Below are positions 44,101 through 56,958 of a stretch of 64,000 bases of DNA, piece by piece. The stretch is from assembly GCA_022818135.1 (NCBI GenBank), contig JAFMSR010000005.1, positions 18,482,716-18,546,715 on the forward strand. The letters run 5' to 3'. Position 1 is the first letter of the stretch. The number at the start of each line of letters is the position of its first letter. The DNA comes from Saxidomus purpurata. Lineage: Eukaryota > Mollusca > Bivalvia > Venerida > Veneridae. The notes under the pieces were generated by a model. It had not been told where the DNA came from and did not search any database. It saw only the letters and a program-made list of their open reading frames with translations. Both the position numbers and the translations under genes were made by a program.

Positions 44101-45809
44101 GGATTTTACCACGATTATCTTTGTTATGTGAAAATGCTTGGAATTTTTGTCCGTCAAAAATAGATGAGGGGGCGGAGTTAAGGTCAGAGAAAGTCTTGAC
44201 ACTTGTATACGCTTCAATGTTTATTAAATTTTCTGGCGAAAATCACTGGCGAAGTTTAGGTGTGAAAGGTGACTTTGTCGCCCTAGTCGTCCCCTCGCTA
44301 GGCCCCTGTGAACATCTACTTTCAAAATCATTCAAAGTAAAGAACGATTCTCCATTTATTAGGGGAGTCCCAAGTAAATGAAACATAAACATTACAATAA
44401 CCGACAAAGCAGTCAGTTTTTCCAAGTGGGTGAGCTAGTTGCAAACATCGAAGTATTGCCAGGGGCATTTGACTTTGTCCTCTGATTGCTAAGTACCGGC
44501 AGATTAACGAAGTGACAGTCTGATTATCCGCCACTTTATTGCTCTTCCTGGGGTCAAAAAACAGACCTGTAGGTGTTGACAGGAGCCTGTGTATTGTGAT
44601 TTTCAACACATTAAATTTTTATGGACCGAAAATGTAAAAATTCTCTGACCAAATAATAAAGGCTTTTCAGACTTGTAAATCAGATGTTTAAGTCAAAATA
44701 TGGGTCCAAAACCGAAAAACCGAAGATTATCGAAGTCCTGCTCACAGGTGCTTTGTAGTTTTTATTGATAAAAAAAGTAGTCTTTTCTTGTCTATATATA
44801 ACGAGAAAGTTCGACAGCTGCCATTATTTTAAACAACGGAAGTCGAAGACTGGTTTTAGTTTTGTTTACGCTAAGTATTGGCTCTCTGTACTCTGTGCTA
44901 TTTTACATGCATGTATTGGGAACCACTGTTTTATGTGTTTTCGTGAAATATGTCCAACACAATACACAGTTAATACAAACAACAAAATGGGTATAAACAA
45001 TTATTATACAAACCAATCATTGAAAGAGGGCATCCTTGGACAAGCAAGGGTGTGGTAAAATATATTTTGTGCAGGGTACGCGGCTCCCATCTTATGCAAG
45101 CAAAACACAAGCGCATGGAGCCAGTTCTAATTTGACATCATTGTGTAAAACTGATATACATGTACTTAGGCCAAAAGAAAAAATAGCTAGTTTTTGCTAA
45201 CCCGACCGACTTCTTGCTGCTGACCCTTAGACTTTTTAATGGCAAAAAAAATTATTTTTTTTTTTTTTAAACTATGTAATTTTCAGTTCTAATTCATCCA
45301 TTTCATTTTGTTACCATTTTGCTCTTAACTCGGAGTATTAAGAACGATGGCTTTGAGGTATGACTACACTAAATCTTTTTCCATAGTCTTACTGTATAAC
45401 ATTTAAACAAGGTCCGTATACCAAATAATAGTTGAGTACCTACACCCCTGTAAACCTGTAGAACCACTTTAGTTACATCCAAAAATGCCCTTTTTTATAT
45501 GCATAATGTATTACTTTATAGCCAAAAATTAAGCCATTAGGACATCTCCCCCTCGTCTGTAGGATTTTTGTTTACATTCTGTTAGAAATAATCAATATTT
45601 TCAGATAGCAATAGGATACCATAATGTCAGTCTGAAAATTCTTAAATTATTTTTTTGTTATGCTGAACCATTGTACTTTCAATTTTAATTCAAGAAAATT
45701 TTAGTGCTACCAATCATTTTGAACCAAATTGCAATTAGAGAATCACAGATAACTAAACGGTCCGCAAGTTCGCTAAACAAATTGGCTGGTTCCAAGTCCC
45801 ACCAATCTA
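41111..45809. other. 4.7-kb stretch without recognisable genes
   Basis: Several open frames of 60-150 codons exist (for example 41882-42190, 42594-43055 and 43989-44381) but none shows conserved motifs, codon-level structure or convincing splice context. CCAAGATGGCAGCGCCC at about 42108-42124 looks like a YY1-type first-exon motif, standing alone. A diverged relative of the 7586 MITE may lie near 45190-45260. Confidence 0.4.
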
Positions 45810-46020
45810 GAGAGTGGTGCAGCAGTTGAGTGGTTAACGCTCTTGACTACCAATCCGGAGGTCCCCGGTTAGAATCCAGGGCACTGGAAATGTCAGCGAC
45901 CAATCTAGAGATGAACTTGTTAGACACCAAGAGGTAGTCTCACGTGTATCGATGCTTTACACCGGGTATATAAACAAGATACCATGAAAAAGGCTGGTGG
46001 ACCATAAGGACATCTAACAA
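45810..46020 (+). repeat. tRNA-derived SINE
   Basis: The head has TGGTGCAGCAGTTGAGTGGTTAACG-like box A sequence and a box B (CCCGGTTAGAATCC). The body reads CAATCTAGAGATGAACTTGT, GGTAGTCTCACGTGT and ACACCGGGTATATAAAC. The truncated copy near 33184-33300 shares the body, which supports the family. Confidence 0.75.
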
Positions 46021-47103
46021 ACAAATAACCCACGGATTAATTGAAGTCATACTTTCAAGTGTAATCATAACAGCAGTTAAATCGGCCCCATTCTTCTCAA
46101 AAATTGATAATGTATTGTCCCATTTTTTTTAGAAAAAAATCCTCTAAAAATGTTGAAAAAAATCTTATGATTTATTTAATCAAGAGTTGGCCAAACTTAT
46201 TTTAAAAACATAAGTTTCAGAAATTAAAACGCTTCAGAATCATTTCTTGAAACTATTTGATACCTTACATGAAATAGTCTCCTGAAAATAGCCGATTTTT
46301 TGTTTGTCACCTATTTTCGCGACCTCGATTTTTGTTATTTTTTCAACAAAAAGGGTGTTCCAAAGATCAAAAAAGACACTTATACAATGTTTCAATTGAA
46401 AATAGCAGCAATACTTATTATTTACGTGTGTTTTAACACTTATGCTGCTAATTTATGTTCCTGACACCAGTATTTTTATAAAAAAAAATTGTGAAATTTT
46501 TATGTTTTCTCTTTATATTTGGCAAGATAATAAAGTCATTTACATACTTGATGGTTTTGGTTCTCTATTACATTGTTAAACATTATATTTTATTCATTTT
46601 CTAAAAATTCCCCTTTTCTGGCAAAATGACTAAAAATTCCCCTCCTTTCTCCTCAGGCTGGAAAAAAACCCACTGAACAGACAATTTATAACAAAGGTGT
46701 ACAACATAATGCACATACAGACCATAAGCGGTTTCTGGTTGATTTCTATGTAAATACAAAGGAACAGGGAATACTTGCACATACTTTCAATAAAGACTTT
46801 CATTTTTCTGTCAGAAAACTGACTGTGAACTCTGGACTTGAAATCAGTCCAAATCGAAGGAAATATGAAAAGGTGTTCATTTGTGTTAGAACAGCTTTCG
46901 TGTATGCGTTTCGAAAGCTTGGCAGAGAATTTGATGCAAGGTGCTGATTGGTTAACAAGGAATGTTTTGAGCTCTGCCTGGGGTCAGGATTCAATATCAG
47001 AATATCCTGGTGAATACTTGCACCATGTATGTTCTAGTTTGTAATGTCATATGGCTTAGCCCACTTCATGCATTGCTCAGTTAAAATGGGTGTTATAATT
47101 TAA
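46021..47103. other. Unannotated stretch
   Basis: Nothing recognised. The opposite-strand open frames over 46800-47044 have no family features. Confidence 0.4.
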
Positions 47104-47464
47104 AAGTGTTTTGGGCTGAACTGCAGTTTCAGATATTTAAACTCAATTTATAAAGTAAACATGGAGTGTTTTTGGCTAAGTCAATTAGAGTAGCACAATA
47201 GATCAAAAGAGGTGCGATCAAAAGGTGTTCATAGATGTTTCAATAAGGTGCAAATGGTATTGACAACTTGACAATTAAAATGTTCGTTCATATAAATAAC
47301 AAAAGTTTTTAACTTGTTGCAATATTAAAAAAAAATTGATATGTAATTGAATACCTGATGGCATCTCTTATGATCTATTGTGCTAGTCTAATTAACTCAG
47401 TCGAAGACACTTTCAGTTTACTATATAAATTGAGTTAGCCGAAACTGCAGTTAGCCAAAAACAC
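47104..47464. mobile_element. MITE with about 115-bp terminal inverted repeats
   Basis: Left arm 47104-47222 (GAACTGCAGTTTCAGATATT, AACTCAATTTATAAAGTAAA, GAGTAGCACAATAGATCA) is matched in reverse complement by 47360-47464. The central 140 bases are AT-rich and unrelated. Mismatches of about 15 percent suggest an older insertion. Confidence 0.8.
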
Positions 47465-47619
47465 AACAATTTGTTAAATTCCATCTTCTTCTTATTATTT
47501 TTTTAAGCATTTGTTAGACAATGTTAACCATATTCTCTATTGGAATTCTCCATTTCTAATTACACCCCGGAACAAAGTAGTATACATGTACCATAACAGG
47601 GATCGGCCTAGACTCAGAT

Positions 47620-48490
47620 TTAAAGGAGAAGTGACTTCTCCCTCTCGGAAAAATATGGCATAATCAGCTTTTCTGTCTGTCCGTCTGTAGACATTAAAAC
47701 TTGTGGACACTAAATCTCCAAAACCCCTGGTTAGAATTACTATGCCTAGTTGTGCATGGTCCATGTTTGGGGTCAAAGGTCAAGGTCACAGGGGCTTGAG
47801 ATACATGTAGTAAAATATGTGCACTTTTAATCTCCAAAACCCCTGGCCACAATTTAATGATTTCACAGAAGTGATAAGTACCATGGATATTACCACTAGA
47901 TATTGAACATAAGTATGTTCTGTTGAATGTAAAGAAGACTCTCACCCAGCTAGCATAAAAGCATGCTCCATGAAGTGAATGCAAGACTGGCCTTCAGTCC
48001 TTACATTAATTTACTGTAATTTCCAGACAAAAGGCCACTTTATTGGCCGCATCCCTATAAAATATTTTAAAATTTTTTAGTAGAAACAAAAAAGAACTTA
48101 CAGGCCACTCAGTCAGATTAACTGTGGCCAATATGCCAGATATGGTGCATAAATCCAGGTGTTAAAAACATCTGTTTGAGTGACAGTCTACAAATAGTGT
48201 TCAAATCATGACCCCAAGGTCAAAACTGACCCTCCTGTGATGCGTAATTGACAAACTTGTATTATAGATAAGATACTGGGAAATTATAAGGATGCTAAAG
48301 GCATTATTGGTCTTGATGTCATTTGGAATTTAACTAATAAGTAACTAATAAGAATTATCAGTTGTCATGTAATACTGACATGTGTGTTTGATGAAGACTT
48401 CTGTCATGACTGTGTTAATGTGCAATGTCAGTAAGTACTACATGTAACTTATCAGTATGGTGCCAAAAGTCCTTGCACATTCTCCTTTAA
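47620..48490. mobile_element. Interspersed repeat with TTAAAGGAGAA ends
   Basis: It begins TTAAAGGAGAAGTGACTTCTC and ends CACATTCTCCTTTAA, short inverted ends. Inside are CTGTCTGTCCGTCTGTAGAC and two copies of AATCTCCAAAACCCCTGG. No coding capacity. It belongs to the same broad style of non-autonomous repeats as the TTTAGCTC elements. Confidence 0.55.
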
Positions 48491-49654
48491 GTTAAAGGCT
48501 GCATTGCAGAACAATCAACAGTCATGATCTGCACTATGAAATGAAGCTATATTTGTTGTAAAAGCATGCAGCTTATTTCTTCATACAGGAATTTTTGTAA
48601 CAATCAGGTAGCATGATCCTAGACTTTTTGTATTTATTCACTGAAGAACAAGTCATTTTAAAGAAAGTCCCTTGACCACTTTAAATTTACTCATAATAGA
48701 TTATTATTATAGATAATTACAAATCTACTATTCTAACACTTCTGCAAATTTCTCCTATATAGGCAAAGAAGGATTTGAGCGTGATATACCTACTAAGTCT
48801 GGTACTATTTTTGACTCCTGAAATTTCCTCCCGCGTAATTTCCACACAACATTTATGAGTGTGCATGCCCTAAAACGCTTGGACTTGTATTGTTATGTGA
48901 ATTCACGTGATGTAAAACAAATCGTAGTAAAATCTTCTACACTTCCGGTATCGCCAGCAATATCAGCAAAAAAAAAAAACACAGCGTTTTATTTGAGGAG
49001 TAATAAAGAACAGCAAAATTTCATGAAATGCAAGAAATGCTACAATTTCAAGGCAGTGACTTGGTGTAAGCGCATCAAATAGTACCCCTTTGAACATATT
49101 TTTGTTTAAATTAGCGTGTTAGAATGGAAATAGATTTCACCTTGCACTGATAAACCAGTTTGTGTATCATCGTTCTGATGCTTCAAAATTAATTACTCTG
49201 GCCTTCGTGATTAGATTATTATGCATCTACACACCATACAGTGATATACTAACCAGTATATCACTCAAAGGTGAAATATAGCTCCTAAATGAAATGACAA
49301 AATCGTGATATATTTAACTCTGAAACAACATAATCATATACCGAGAGCATTTGTTACTTTTTGCAATGTCTTTAAAGAAATACAGCACTATATTTACAGC
49401 TTTCGATTTACAAAGCAATGTTTGGATTTTTTGAGTAAAATTTACAGTAAATTTTGCTAGAAAGACATCTTCCTTGGTAATATACATGTACATTTGTACC
49501 ATATACCCCCCTATAAACACTGCCCCCTCCCCTCCCCACATTTAGAAAGAAAAACTGACTTATAGATACTGTACAATTTGATAATGCTAGTATTATTGAA
49601 AAATCCAATTTCAATGTTGTAGGAATGTTTGTTTGTTTAATTGTCACCCCTACT
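48491..49654. other. Unannotated stretch
   Basis: No gene or recognised repeat. Confidence 0.4.
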
Positions 49655-49852
49655 TACCAGTAAAGGGCCAGCCATTTCTGACTGATGAGACACCTTCTTT
49701 CTGAGCACAGTTACTGGATAGGCATACGGTAACCATTATTTAACCAGGTGGCAGCTCACCAACCGGCCATACCAGAACGGACCCCTTGCTGGGATTCGAA
49801 CTGCCAACCTCCCACTCACAAGGCGGATGCTTAAACCACTATACTAAGGGAG
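49655..49852 (-). repeat. tRNA-His-like SINE
   Basis: On the minus strand from 49852: CCCTTAGTATAGTGGTTTAA (acceptor and box A), anticodon arm CCGCC-TTGTGAG with GUG in the anticodon position (His), then GCAGTTCGAATCCC (box B) and AGCAAGGGG, whose AAGGG pairs with the 5' CCCTT. The tail runs to about 49655. The head is good enough to show the parent tRNA, but there is a long attached body and no sign of a free tRNA gene. A second box A-like start (GCCGCCATGGCCTAGAGGAT) follows at 49908 without a box B. Confidence 0.7.
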
Positions 49853-51904
49853 ATAATAGTATTAATTGATTATTGATACTCTTACAGATTTACTGCAAAT
49901 TCTAAAAGCCGCCATGGCCTAGAGGATAAGGTGACTTAATTAGGAACAAAGTATGCAATGCCCCTAAAGACCCTGTGTAGTCCTGATACATTTTTCAAGT
50001 TTCATTTTGTTCTTTTTAAATTTTCGTTCATTTTTGGGATGTTTCTAAATTCTGTACCATTCTACTTCTTACTTACAGTACACGCAGGGTGTTTTCAGCT
50101 CACCTTGGGGAGATATTATATAATCGCTAACCATGTGGCAATCATAGGGGCTCGACATAATACAATCTTGTGCTTGTGCGGTCTAAATCCAAGGTCAGAA
50201 TTTAATTATACTTCACGGAAGTGATAAGTACGTGCAGGTTCAATAATAAAAGCATCAAATGTTACATAGATTTGATATACTGTGTCAGTGGAGTGTTCAA
50301 AGGTGGGGGGGGGGGGGGGGGGTTATTCGTCACCTTCAGTGATAGTTCTAGTTATGAATGATCTTTCTTTATAATGTGAAACTGTCCAACGTTAGCACAA
50401 TGAAAGAGGATATTGAAAGGAAGACTTAGTGCAATGTTCAGCTTTTTTTTTTCTTGCATCAAATCGGCTTTTCTGGTGATTTGACCCATGCCAGAAAAAT
50501 CAGTCTCACCCCTCCAATGCGAGACGTCTCTCGTGAATTACTTGTGACGTAATGTTATTAACATTGTGATGTCAGTTTCCCATACCCAACGTCTGAATAT
50601 CATTTGTAATTACTTTTTGCTTGTCTACAATTTTCATGTAAATGAATCGAAAATTGTTAAGAACAGAATATGTGTGCTCTTTTATCTAAAAACACAGACT
50701 TTGGAGAGCATACATCTTTTGTTGCTTCTTTATTTACTATTCTTGCCAGGGAAAATGCTTGTTTTTTTCATTTGGTAAAAGAAAACTTATGCTCAGGACA
50801 TATTTGAATAAATAGACAAGATGATAAATCAAGACAGAAGAAATCTGCATTGTTGGAAAATCTTAAGTTTCACACCTGCTTAATGAACTTGAGACAGGAG
50901 GAAATAAAGCCTTAAGAGTGGGGTCCTACTAAATGATATTCAAGTCCTAGATGTTTCTAAGAAGTTCATCATGAAACAGACTATTTATTGAAAACAATAG
51001 TGCCAGGTCTGTAGTTAAACTTGTTTAGGTGACATGTTTCCAATACAAGTTTTCTTTGCAGATCAGTTTATGTCGTAAGTACCAACTACGAAAGCAGTTT
51101 AATATGAGATTTTATGCAATAGCAAGTTTCTGTCAGAACTTGTCAGTTTTGTAAAAATAGTTTTAGAGCTGTAGTGTAGATGGATAGGAAGGTGATAATA
51201 TGGCTTGTGACAGGTCTGATGGTGGTAGATACGGATCAATATCTGCGTATTTTCAGGTCTGTGACATTTGTGTAAGTTAGTTGATCCCCAGAAACACAAA
51301 ATGTACATTTGTACTTTCTGAAGAACTTTAATGCTGAGGATTTTCAGTTACATGCATGAAGTTGGATTACTGAAACTGTTTATGTTTTGTGTTATATAAA
51401 TTGGGTGTAAGCAAATAATTGGATTTTTTTCTCAAGGATAAGTTTAGTTATGCATGTACTGTTGACATTTCTGGCAAACAAGTCATTTCAGGAGAAAAGT
51501 ACTGTGTTGGTACATGATATGGCTTGACCAAATTTATAATAAGCTACTGATAATTTTTACCTCAAATTCGACACTTTGTGCATAGAGTGAGTTATTGGGT
51601 GATGCCTTTTGTACATTCCATTTTTAGATCCCTGTGATTGGGGTAACCCTTGGGTAATCCCTCATGGGTTAAGGGTCGGAGCTCATCCTTCCAGCTGTAC
51701 AATAACCAGACATAATTTGAAACTTTGAAAATGGTATTAATTTTTTTTAGCACTAATAATTACACAGATAAAATGCATTGATAAACAAATTTCATTGGCA
51801 ACAATAGAATTGAATTCTTAAGGAAGAAGCATGTATTGTGAGGCTTATACAGAAACAAAAGAAGGCCTTGCATTGAAACTTCTGTGCGTTAAAATATACA
51901 TTGT
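49853..51904. other. Unannotated stretch with a poly-G run
   Basis: A run of about 18-19 G occurs at 50305-50323. A possible single exon at 50093-50222 is discussed under rejected items. Nothing else is recognised. Confidence 0.4.
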
Positions 51905-53800
51905 TTATCAGCCTCACCAGTCAGGGGTGTAACTTGTATAAGTTATTTTGAAAATAACTTTTGTAAGTGATATTTGAAACATTTTGTTAATAAAATTATT
52001 TCCCTTTGCTGAAAGAAATAAGTCCCTTGAAAGTTGAGGTGACCAAAATAATAAGTTCTTAAAAAAATGTATACAGGTTACAAATAAACATTCAGTTTTT
52101 CTTGAATTTCTTCATTAATTGCAGGTTACCTCTGCAAATACCTTAAGATAAAGAAAGAAATGCAGGTTCTTTCTTTATAGCTGACAGTAACTTGTCATAT
52201 AGCTGACATGGTGTAGTCATTCCAAGATGGCGGACACAGAAACATGCCACAGGTAGGTGTCCTTTACTTCTACTGAATTTTAGTATTTTACAGCCTTTAT
52301 TGAGGTGAATTTCAGTCCACACCGGCTCAAAATAGAATAAACATTAGTACAGATACTGGCATTATGCGAGACATGCATCGAAACATCAGCATTTGTACCA
52401 AAACAGGACACCTGATCTCCGTTTGAAAATCCAATCAAGACGACCATAAATTACTGTTAAGACGCTGATCAGTGCTAATTATGTCCTTAGAATTGATAGT
52501 TAATGATGCAGAAAAACCCTCTTTTACTGTCTGCAAAGTGAATATGACATATCTGTTTATTTTCTTGTAGAAAATTTGGATTATTTAAAACAATAAACCC
52601 TTTTTGACTACTGAAGCAAGATGAAGCCAAACTGAGACAAGTTACACAAGTCACTGGTTAACCCAAAAGTTGTACACTTTAACCGATTAAAAGGCAATAA
52701 CTTTTGCTGGTTATCGAACTTGGCTAAGATATTTGGCCCTTGAAAAATCTGTGGCAGGTGATTCCATAAAACTCTTAAAGAAAACAACATGAAACTAATA
52801 TTTAAATCAGAAAAAAGGCTTTCTTATTTACAAATGTCACTATTGTATATAGTATTAAAAGTTGACATGCATAGACATTAGAGTACTGTTTCAATTCCTT
52901 AGCCTTGCCGACCTTATTTTAAGTTGAAATGTTGGACCACACTGTTCGCTTTTTCAGACTAAACCTTTCACTTTTCCTGACTACTCCGTTCACAAATATT
53001 TCATTCTGACTAAACCGTTCACAGGGACTGCACCGTTCACAGCACATTTTAAATAATTCAAAATTTTCTCCAAGAAAATAAACAGATATGTCATATTCGC
53101 CTTGCAAACAGTAAAAGAGGGGTTTTCTGTATTATTAACTATCAATTTTAAGGACATAATTAGCACTGATCAGTGTCTAAACTGTAATTTATGGTCGTCT
53201 CCTCGATTCAATTTTCAAACAGAGATCAGGTGTACCGATTTGGTACAAATGCTGATGTTTCGAATACCAGTATCTGTGCTAATGTTTATTCTGTTCTGAG
53301 TCGGCGTGGACTGAAATTCACCTCAATAAAGGCTGTAAAATACTAAAATTCAGTAGAAGTAAAAGACACCTACCTGCGGCATGTTTCTGTGTCTGCCATC
53401 TTGGAATGACTACACCATGTCGGCTACATGACAGTAATGACTTTTCAATTAGACATAATGGATTTATTGCCAGATTGTCTAACAGATGACCTGAAAAATG
53501 TCCTACTTCAAAGCCCTTGGGTAAGGTTTTGTCGGTGCGTAACATATTTTATTTCATAATCTTGAAGTGCAATGATCAAAGAAATAGAAAAAAATGTGTA
53601 AATCCCCAGAAAATTTGAATTCTTGTGAAAATGTGATGTTAAATCTTTGTACTGTTTGGACGAAAATAACTTGAATAAGTGATCATGACTGAAAAATAAC
53701 TTAAAATAGCGATTAAGTGAGTGATGAATAAAAGAAAAATATAACTTGTCGAAGTTATCTAAAATAACACTAAAATAACTTAAACAAGTTACACCCATGA
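51905..53800. repeat. Inverted duplication with two convergent copies of a first-exon-like segment
   Basis: Core arms 52215-52590 and 53045-53428 are reverse complements at roughly 90 percent, around a 450-bp loop with several CCGTTCAC repeats. An outer pair (GGGTGTAACTTGTATAAGTT near 51926 and its complement near 53780) suggests the duplication once reached about 51905-53800, with the intervening sequence now different. Each core arm begins with CCAAGATGGC[G/A]GACACAG and ends that segment with a donor, CAG|GTAGGT. Confidence 0.85.
52205..52251 (+). promoter_or_regulatory. Candidate 5' leader exon of ZYG11
   Basis: CCAAGATGGCGGACACAG fits the YY1-type AAGATGGCGGC motif common at the first exons of metazoan genes, and ACATGCCACAG|GTAGGT is a good splice donor. 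Joined to the acceptor at 56939, the ATG here would open MADTETCHRS and stop, that is a 10-codon upstream frame ahead of the ZYG11 start, not an N-terminal extension. The link to ZYG11 is inference from order and strand. Confidence 0.4.
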
Positions 53801-54129
53801 CTGCTCACTGAAATGGAAAAGAAACTCGAAAACATGAAGTGAGATCAATTGGCATACATCTCAGATAGATTTGATCGGACAATAATATTGTACTTGTAAT
53901 ATTTTCCTTCCTATGTAGGTTGGTACATGAATACGTCTTTGATATTGTTCACAAATTTATCATCATATGAACTGATTGATTTTCTTATAGATGATAATTT
54001 CTTATCGCTTCTGTAAACTTCCAGATTAAAAACTTTGATTGGAAAATAAAAGTGATCACGATATTGCTTGACAGAAGCTGGTGAAACATGGCAGTTATGT
54101 TCCTTGGTGGTCCTCAACCAAAATTGTTC
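53801..54129. other. Unannotated stretch
   Basis: Nothing recognised. Confidence 0.4.
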
Positions 54130-54788
54130 AAAGAATTCCATGGCAGGGCAATTTCAGAAAGGAAAGCCTTTAAAATCTTCTTCTCAAAACCTGAGGGCCC
54201 AGAGCTTAGAAATTTGACATTTAGTATTGCCTATTGAAACTCTGCCAAGGGTATTTAAATCATGACTCTAATGATTTTGCATAGGTTTCTAAAGGAAAAA
54301 TCTTCAAGAGGTCAGAATGATATTTGGCATGACTTTTTTTTTTGTAGCACTGTCTACTGGACTTCTACCAAAACTGTTCAAATCATTACCTTTGAGTTTT
54401 GCATAGGCTTTTATAGGGAAATACATAATAGCCTTCTCAAAACCAAAAGGCCCAGAGCTTAGATGTTTGTAGCATCGTTTTGTGAATTTCTACCAAGATT
54501 ATTCAAATCATGACATCTGGTCAAAATTGACCCCCGAGGCTGTGTCAGGCTTATGGTATATAGGAAAACATCTTTCTGTCTGAATCCCTAAAACCCAGGA
54601 TTAAGATACATGTATTTAGGATTATAGTATGGTCTAGCAGACCTCTTCCAAGAACCTTGAGATCATGCCCCTGGGGTGAACATTGGCACCAACCTGGGGT
54701 GAGGTTGAGATGACTTTGTTGAAAACGATCTTTATGAGCAATGTTTCCAAAATGAGCAGAAATAGGGCTATGATGGCCCTCTTGTTGC
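54130..54788 (+). repeat. TTTAGCTC-family repeat, 5'-truncated copy
   Basis: Units contain TCTTCTTCTCAAAACCTGAG, GGCCCAGAGCTTAGA, CTACTGGACTTCTACCAA and TCAAATCATGAC; it ends GGGCTATGATGGCCCTCTTGTT. It matches the body of 58157-59018 in word order. Confidence 0.75.
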
Positions 54789-55484
54789 CTATCTGGCTGG
54801 TGTCTCACAAAATGGCCTTGTCACATGTATTGAAGGACTTAAATTTTCTGGGGAAAAAAACAACAAATTTAATCTCTGTTAATTTAAAATATATTTGACT
54901 TCAGAACATGAAATTTCGTGTTATTGAAAATAATTTGTATTCATTGTGCTATAAATTTGTATACATGTACATGTACCAGTATTGTTTTGCAAGTCTTATT
55001 TAGAAAATATTTAAGCACTACCTTCTTAGTGACATTTTAGGCTTACGTGAGTTTTGTTTGTTTAAAAGTTAGTTTTCATTTAATGACTCAGTTTTCATTT
55101 AATGACTCCCTTTTAAGTTTTGGTTTAATTACCATCATTAACTCTAATGAAGATATTGGAAAAGCCATAGACATCTTTAAACTGCATGAGGGAGACATTG
55201 ATTTTGTTCTGTCCTGCTGTGTATATGTCAGTTTTCTGTCTGGACAAGTTTTCTTAAACAGCAGTTTCAGATTTTTATTTCTCTCATGAAATTGGAATTT
55301 CTGTACAAAGTGTGATCAGAAAAATTGTATTATAAGACTTCAGCCTCCCCTCCTCTGCATATTAGCTTTCATGGAATTTGGAACTTAATATGACAGATTG
55401 TGCAAATTGGCAAATGATGTTTGGAACTTGGGAAGAGGTTTTATTGAAATGACGTTAGATTTAAGCTATTTTCATTTGATTTAC

Positions 55485-55725
55485 ATTTTATTGTGATTGC
55501 CTGATGTCCATCGTCTGTCGTCTGTCTGTCCTCACTTAACCTTGTGTATGCAATAGAGGCTGCATTTTTCACTGGATCTTCATGAAACTTGGTTAGAATG
55601 ACTATCTTAATGAAATCTAGGTCGAGTTCGAGCATGGGTCATCCTGGGTTTAAAACTAGGTCACAGGGTCAGATATTGTCATAAGTCCAATAAGAGCGAT
55701 AAAGGGCCATCTTGGCCCTCTTGTT
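55485..55725 (+). repeat. TTTAGCTC-family repeat, short copy
   Basis: ATCGTCTGTCGTCTGTCTGT at the left and GGGCCATCTTGGCCCTCTTGTT at the right, with AAACTAGGTCACAGGGTCA between, as in 25264-26190. Confidence 0.7.
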
Positions 55726-55779
55726 TATTTTTTCCAGAAGTGATGAGAAGTTTTTAACTCATCTTTAATAATCAAGCAT

Positions 55780-56655
55780 GAAATGCCTATAGAAGACCTC
55801 ATGTGATTATTTGGTGTCCACCGCATTGTCAGCCGTGTCTGGCCACATCACTGGAACCACTGGCCAGGTGTCAAACTTAAGTTGTCCTCTTCTAAAATTG
55901 CTCAGATCGTACTCTTTTCATGCGCATAGCAGCCGTAAGAGCTAAAAGTGGCAAACCATTTAAACAGTTTTCTTCTCTTTAACTACTTTGTAGTCAGTTT
56001 TAACCAAAATTTCACAGGAGTAATAATGTGATTGCCAGGTTCTAGAGTGGTTCTAGTCGTTCTGATGCGTATACTACATCTACATATAATAAGGGGTGTC
56101 TACAACAGATGAAAATAGAAAAAAACTTGAAGCAGGATATTCTCTGTGACCAATTTAAATCAATTTCTCAAGAATATTCAATGGATGGTCCTATTCTAAT
56201 ATTGCTGTGGGATGTCATTTTTGCACCACTGCACATAATGACTAACTAGTATAGAAATAGAAAAAATCTTAAATAACATCTGCTTCTGAAATGCCTAACC
56301 ACCTTGCACCAAACTTTATGAGTGCTTCCATGTGATTGTTCTCTTTTGAATTGCTCAAGTGGCTTACAATGGTAGCCAGAGATCAAACTAGCAAACGGAT
56401 GCAATGAAATATACCTCTAAAGCACAATTCTGATTTTGAATTTAACTGACACAAATGTGTAATGTATAACCCTGTGTCAAGTCTCTGTCAGGAAATCATA
56501 TGGAGCCCTGACATGGCAGCCAGACACGCTGCCAAGTTTCACTGTACCTTAGGGAATGTCAAAAAATCTGACAAAGAATTACAGATGTAAATAGTTTATG
56601 GAATGTTCTCTGTTAATTCCATTGAGGGACATGGTGCCATCCTGGCCTTTTTGTT
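55780..56655 (+). repeat. TTTAGCTC-family repeat, diverged copy
   Basis: GTGTCCACCGCATTGTCAGC near the left, several CCTCATGTGATT/CCATGTGATT words, and an end GGGACATGGTGCCATCCTGGCC..TTTTTGTT. More diverged than its neighbours. Confidence 0.55.
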
Positions 56656-56958
56656 AAAATGCAGGAAGGTGCACTATCTTTCATTTGTATGTATGTAAAA
56701 AGTTTAATAGTTTCTGTCATGAACATGCGGTTCAGATCAAAATATTTGTCCCCAGGGGTAACTGTTTTTCAGCTAAAACAGTTACCCAAGGTGATGGATA
56801 TTTTCATCTGAATCAAATGTTTTATGATAGGAACGTTTCTTGCATACCTTCTTGCACTTTGAAGTAGATTTCTAAATGCAAACTTATCAAATCATATAAA
56901 AGCAAACTTTATTCAGTATGTATATTTTTACTTTTTTAGGTCCTGAGTGTTAGCGTGA

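Noticed and set aside
49781..49850. A functional tRNA-His gene
   Set aside because: The cloverleaf is fair, but a long non-tRNA body is attached downstream as in a SINE and there is no clean terminator.
50093..50222. A possible exon (acceptor CTTACTTACAG, then HAGCFQLTLGRYYIIANHV...)
   Set aside because: The GRYYIIA wording faintly recalls netrin-type (NTR) domains, but there is one exon only, no second conserved motif and a poor donor. Too weak to annotate.
52226..52251. N-terminal coding exon of ZYG11 (MADTETC...)
   Set aside because: Joining to the 56940 acceptor gives a stop after ten codons, so it can only be leader sequence or belong to something else.
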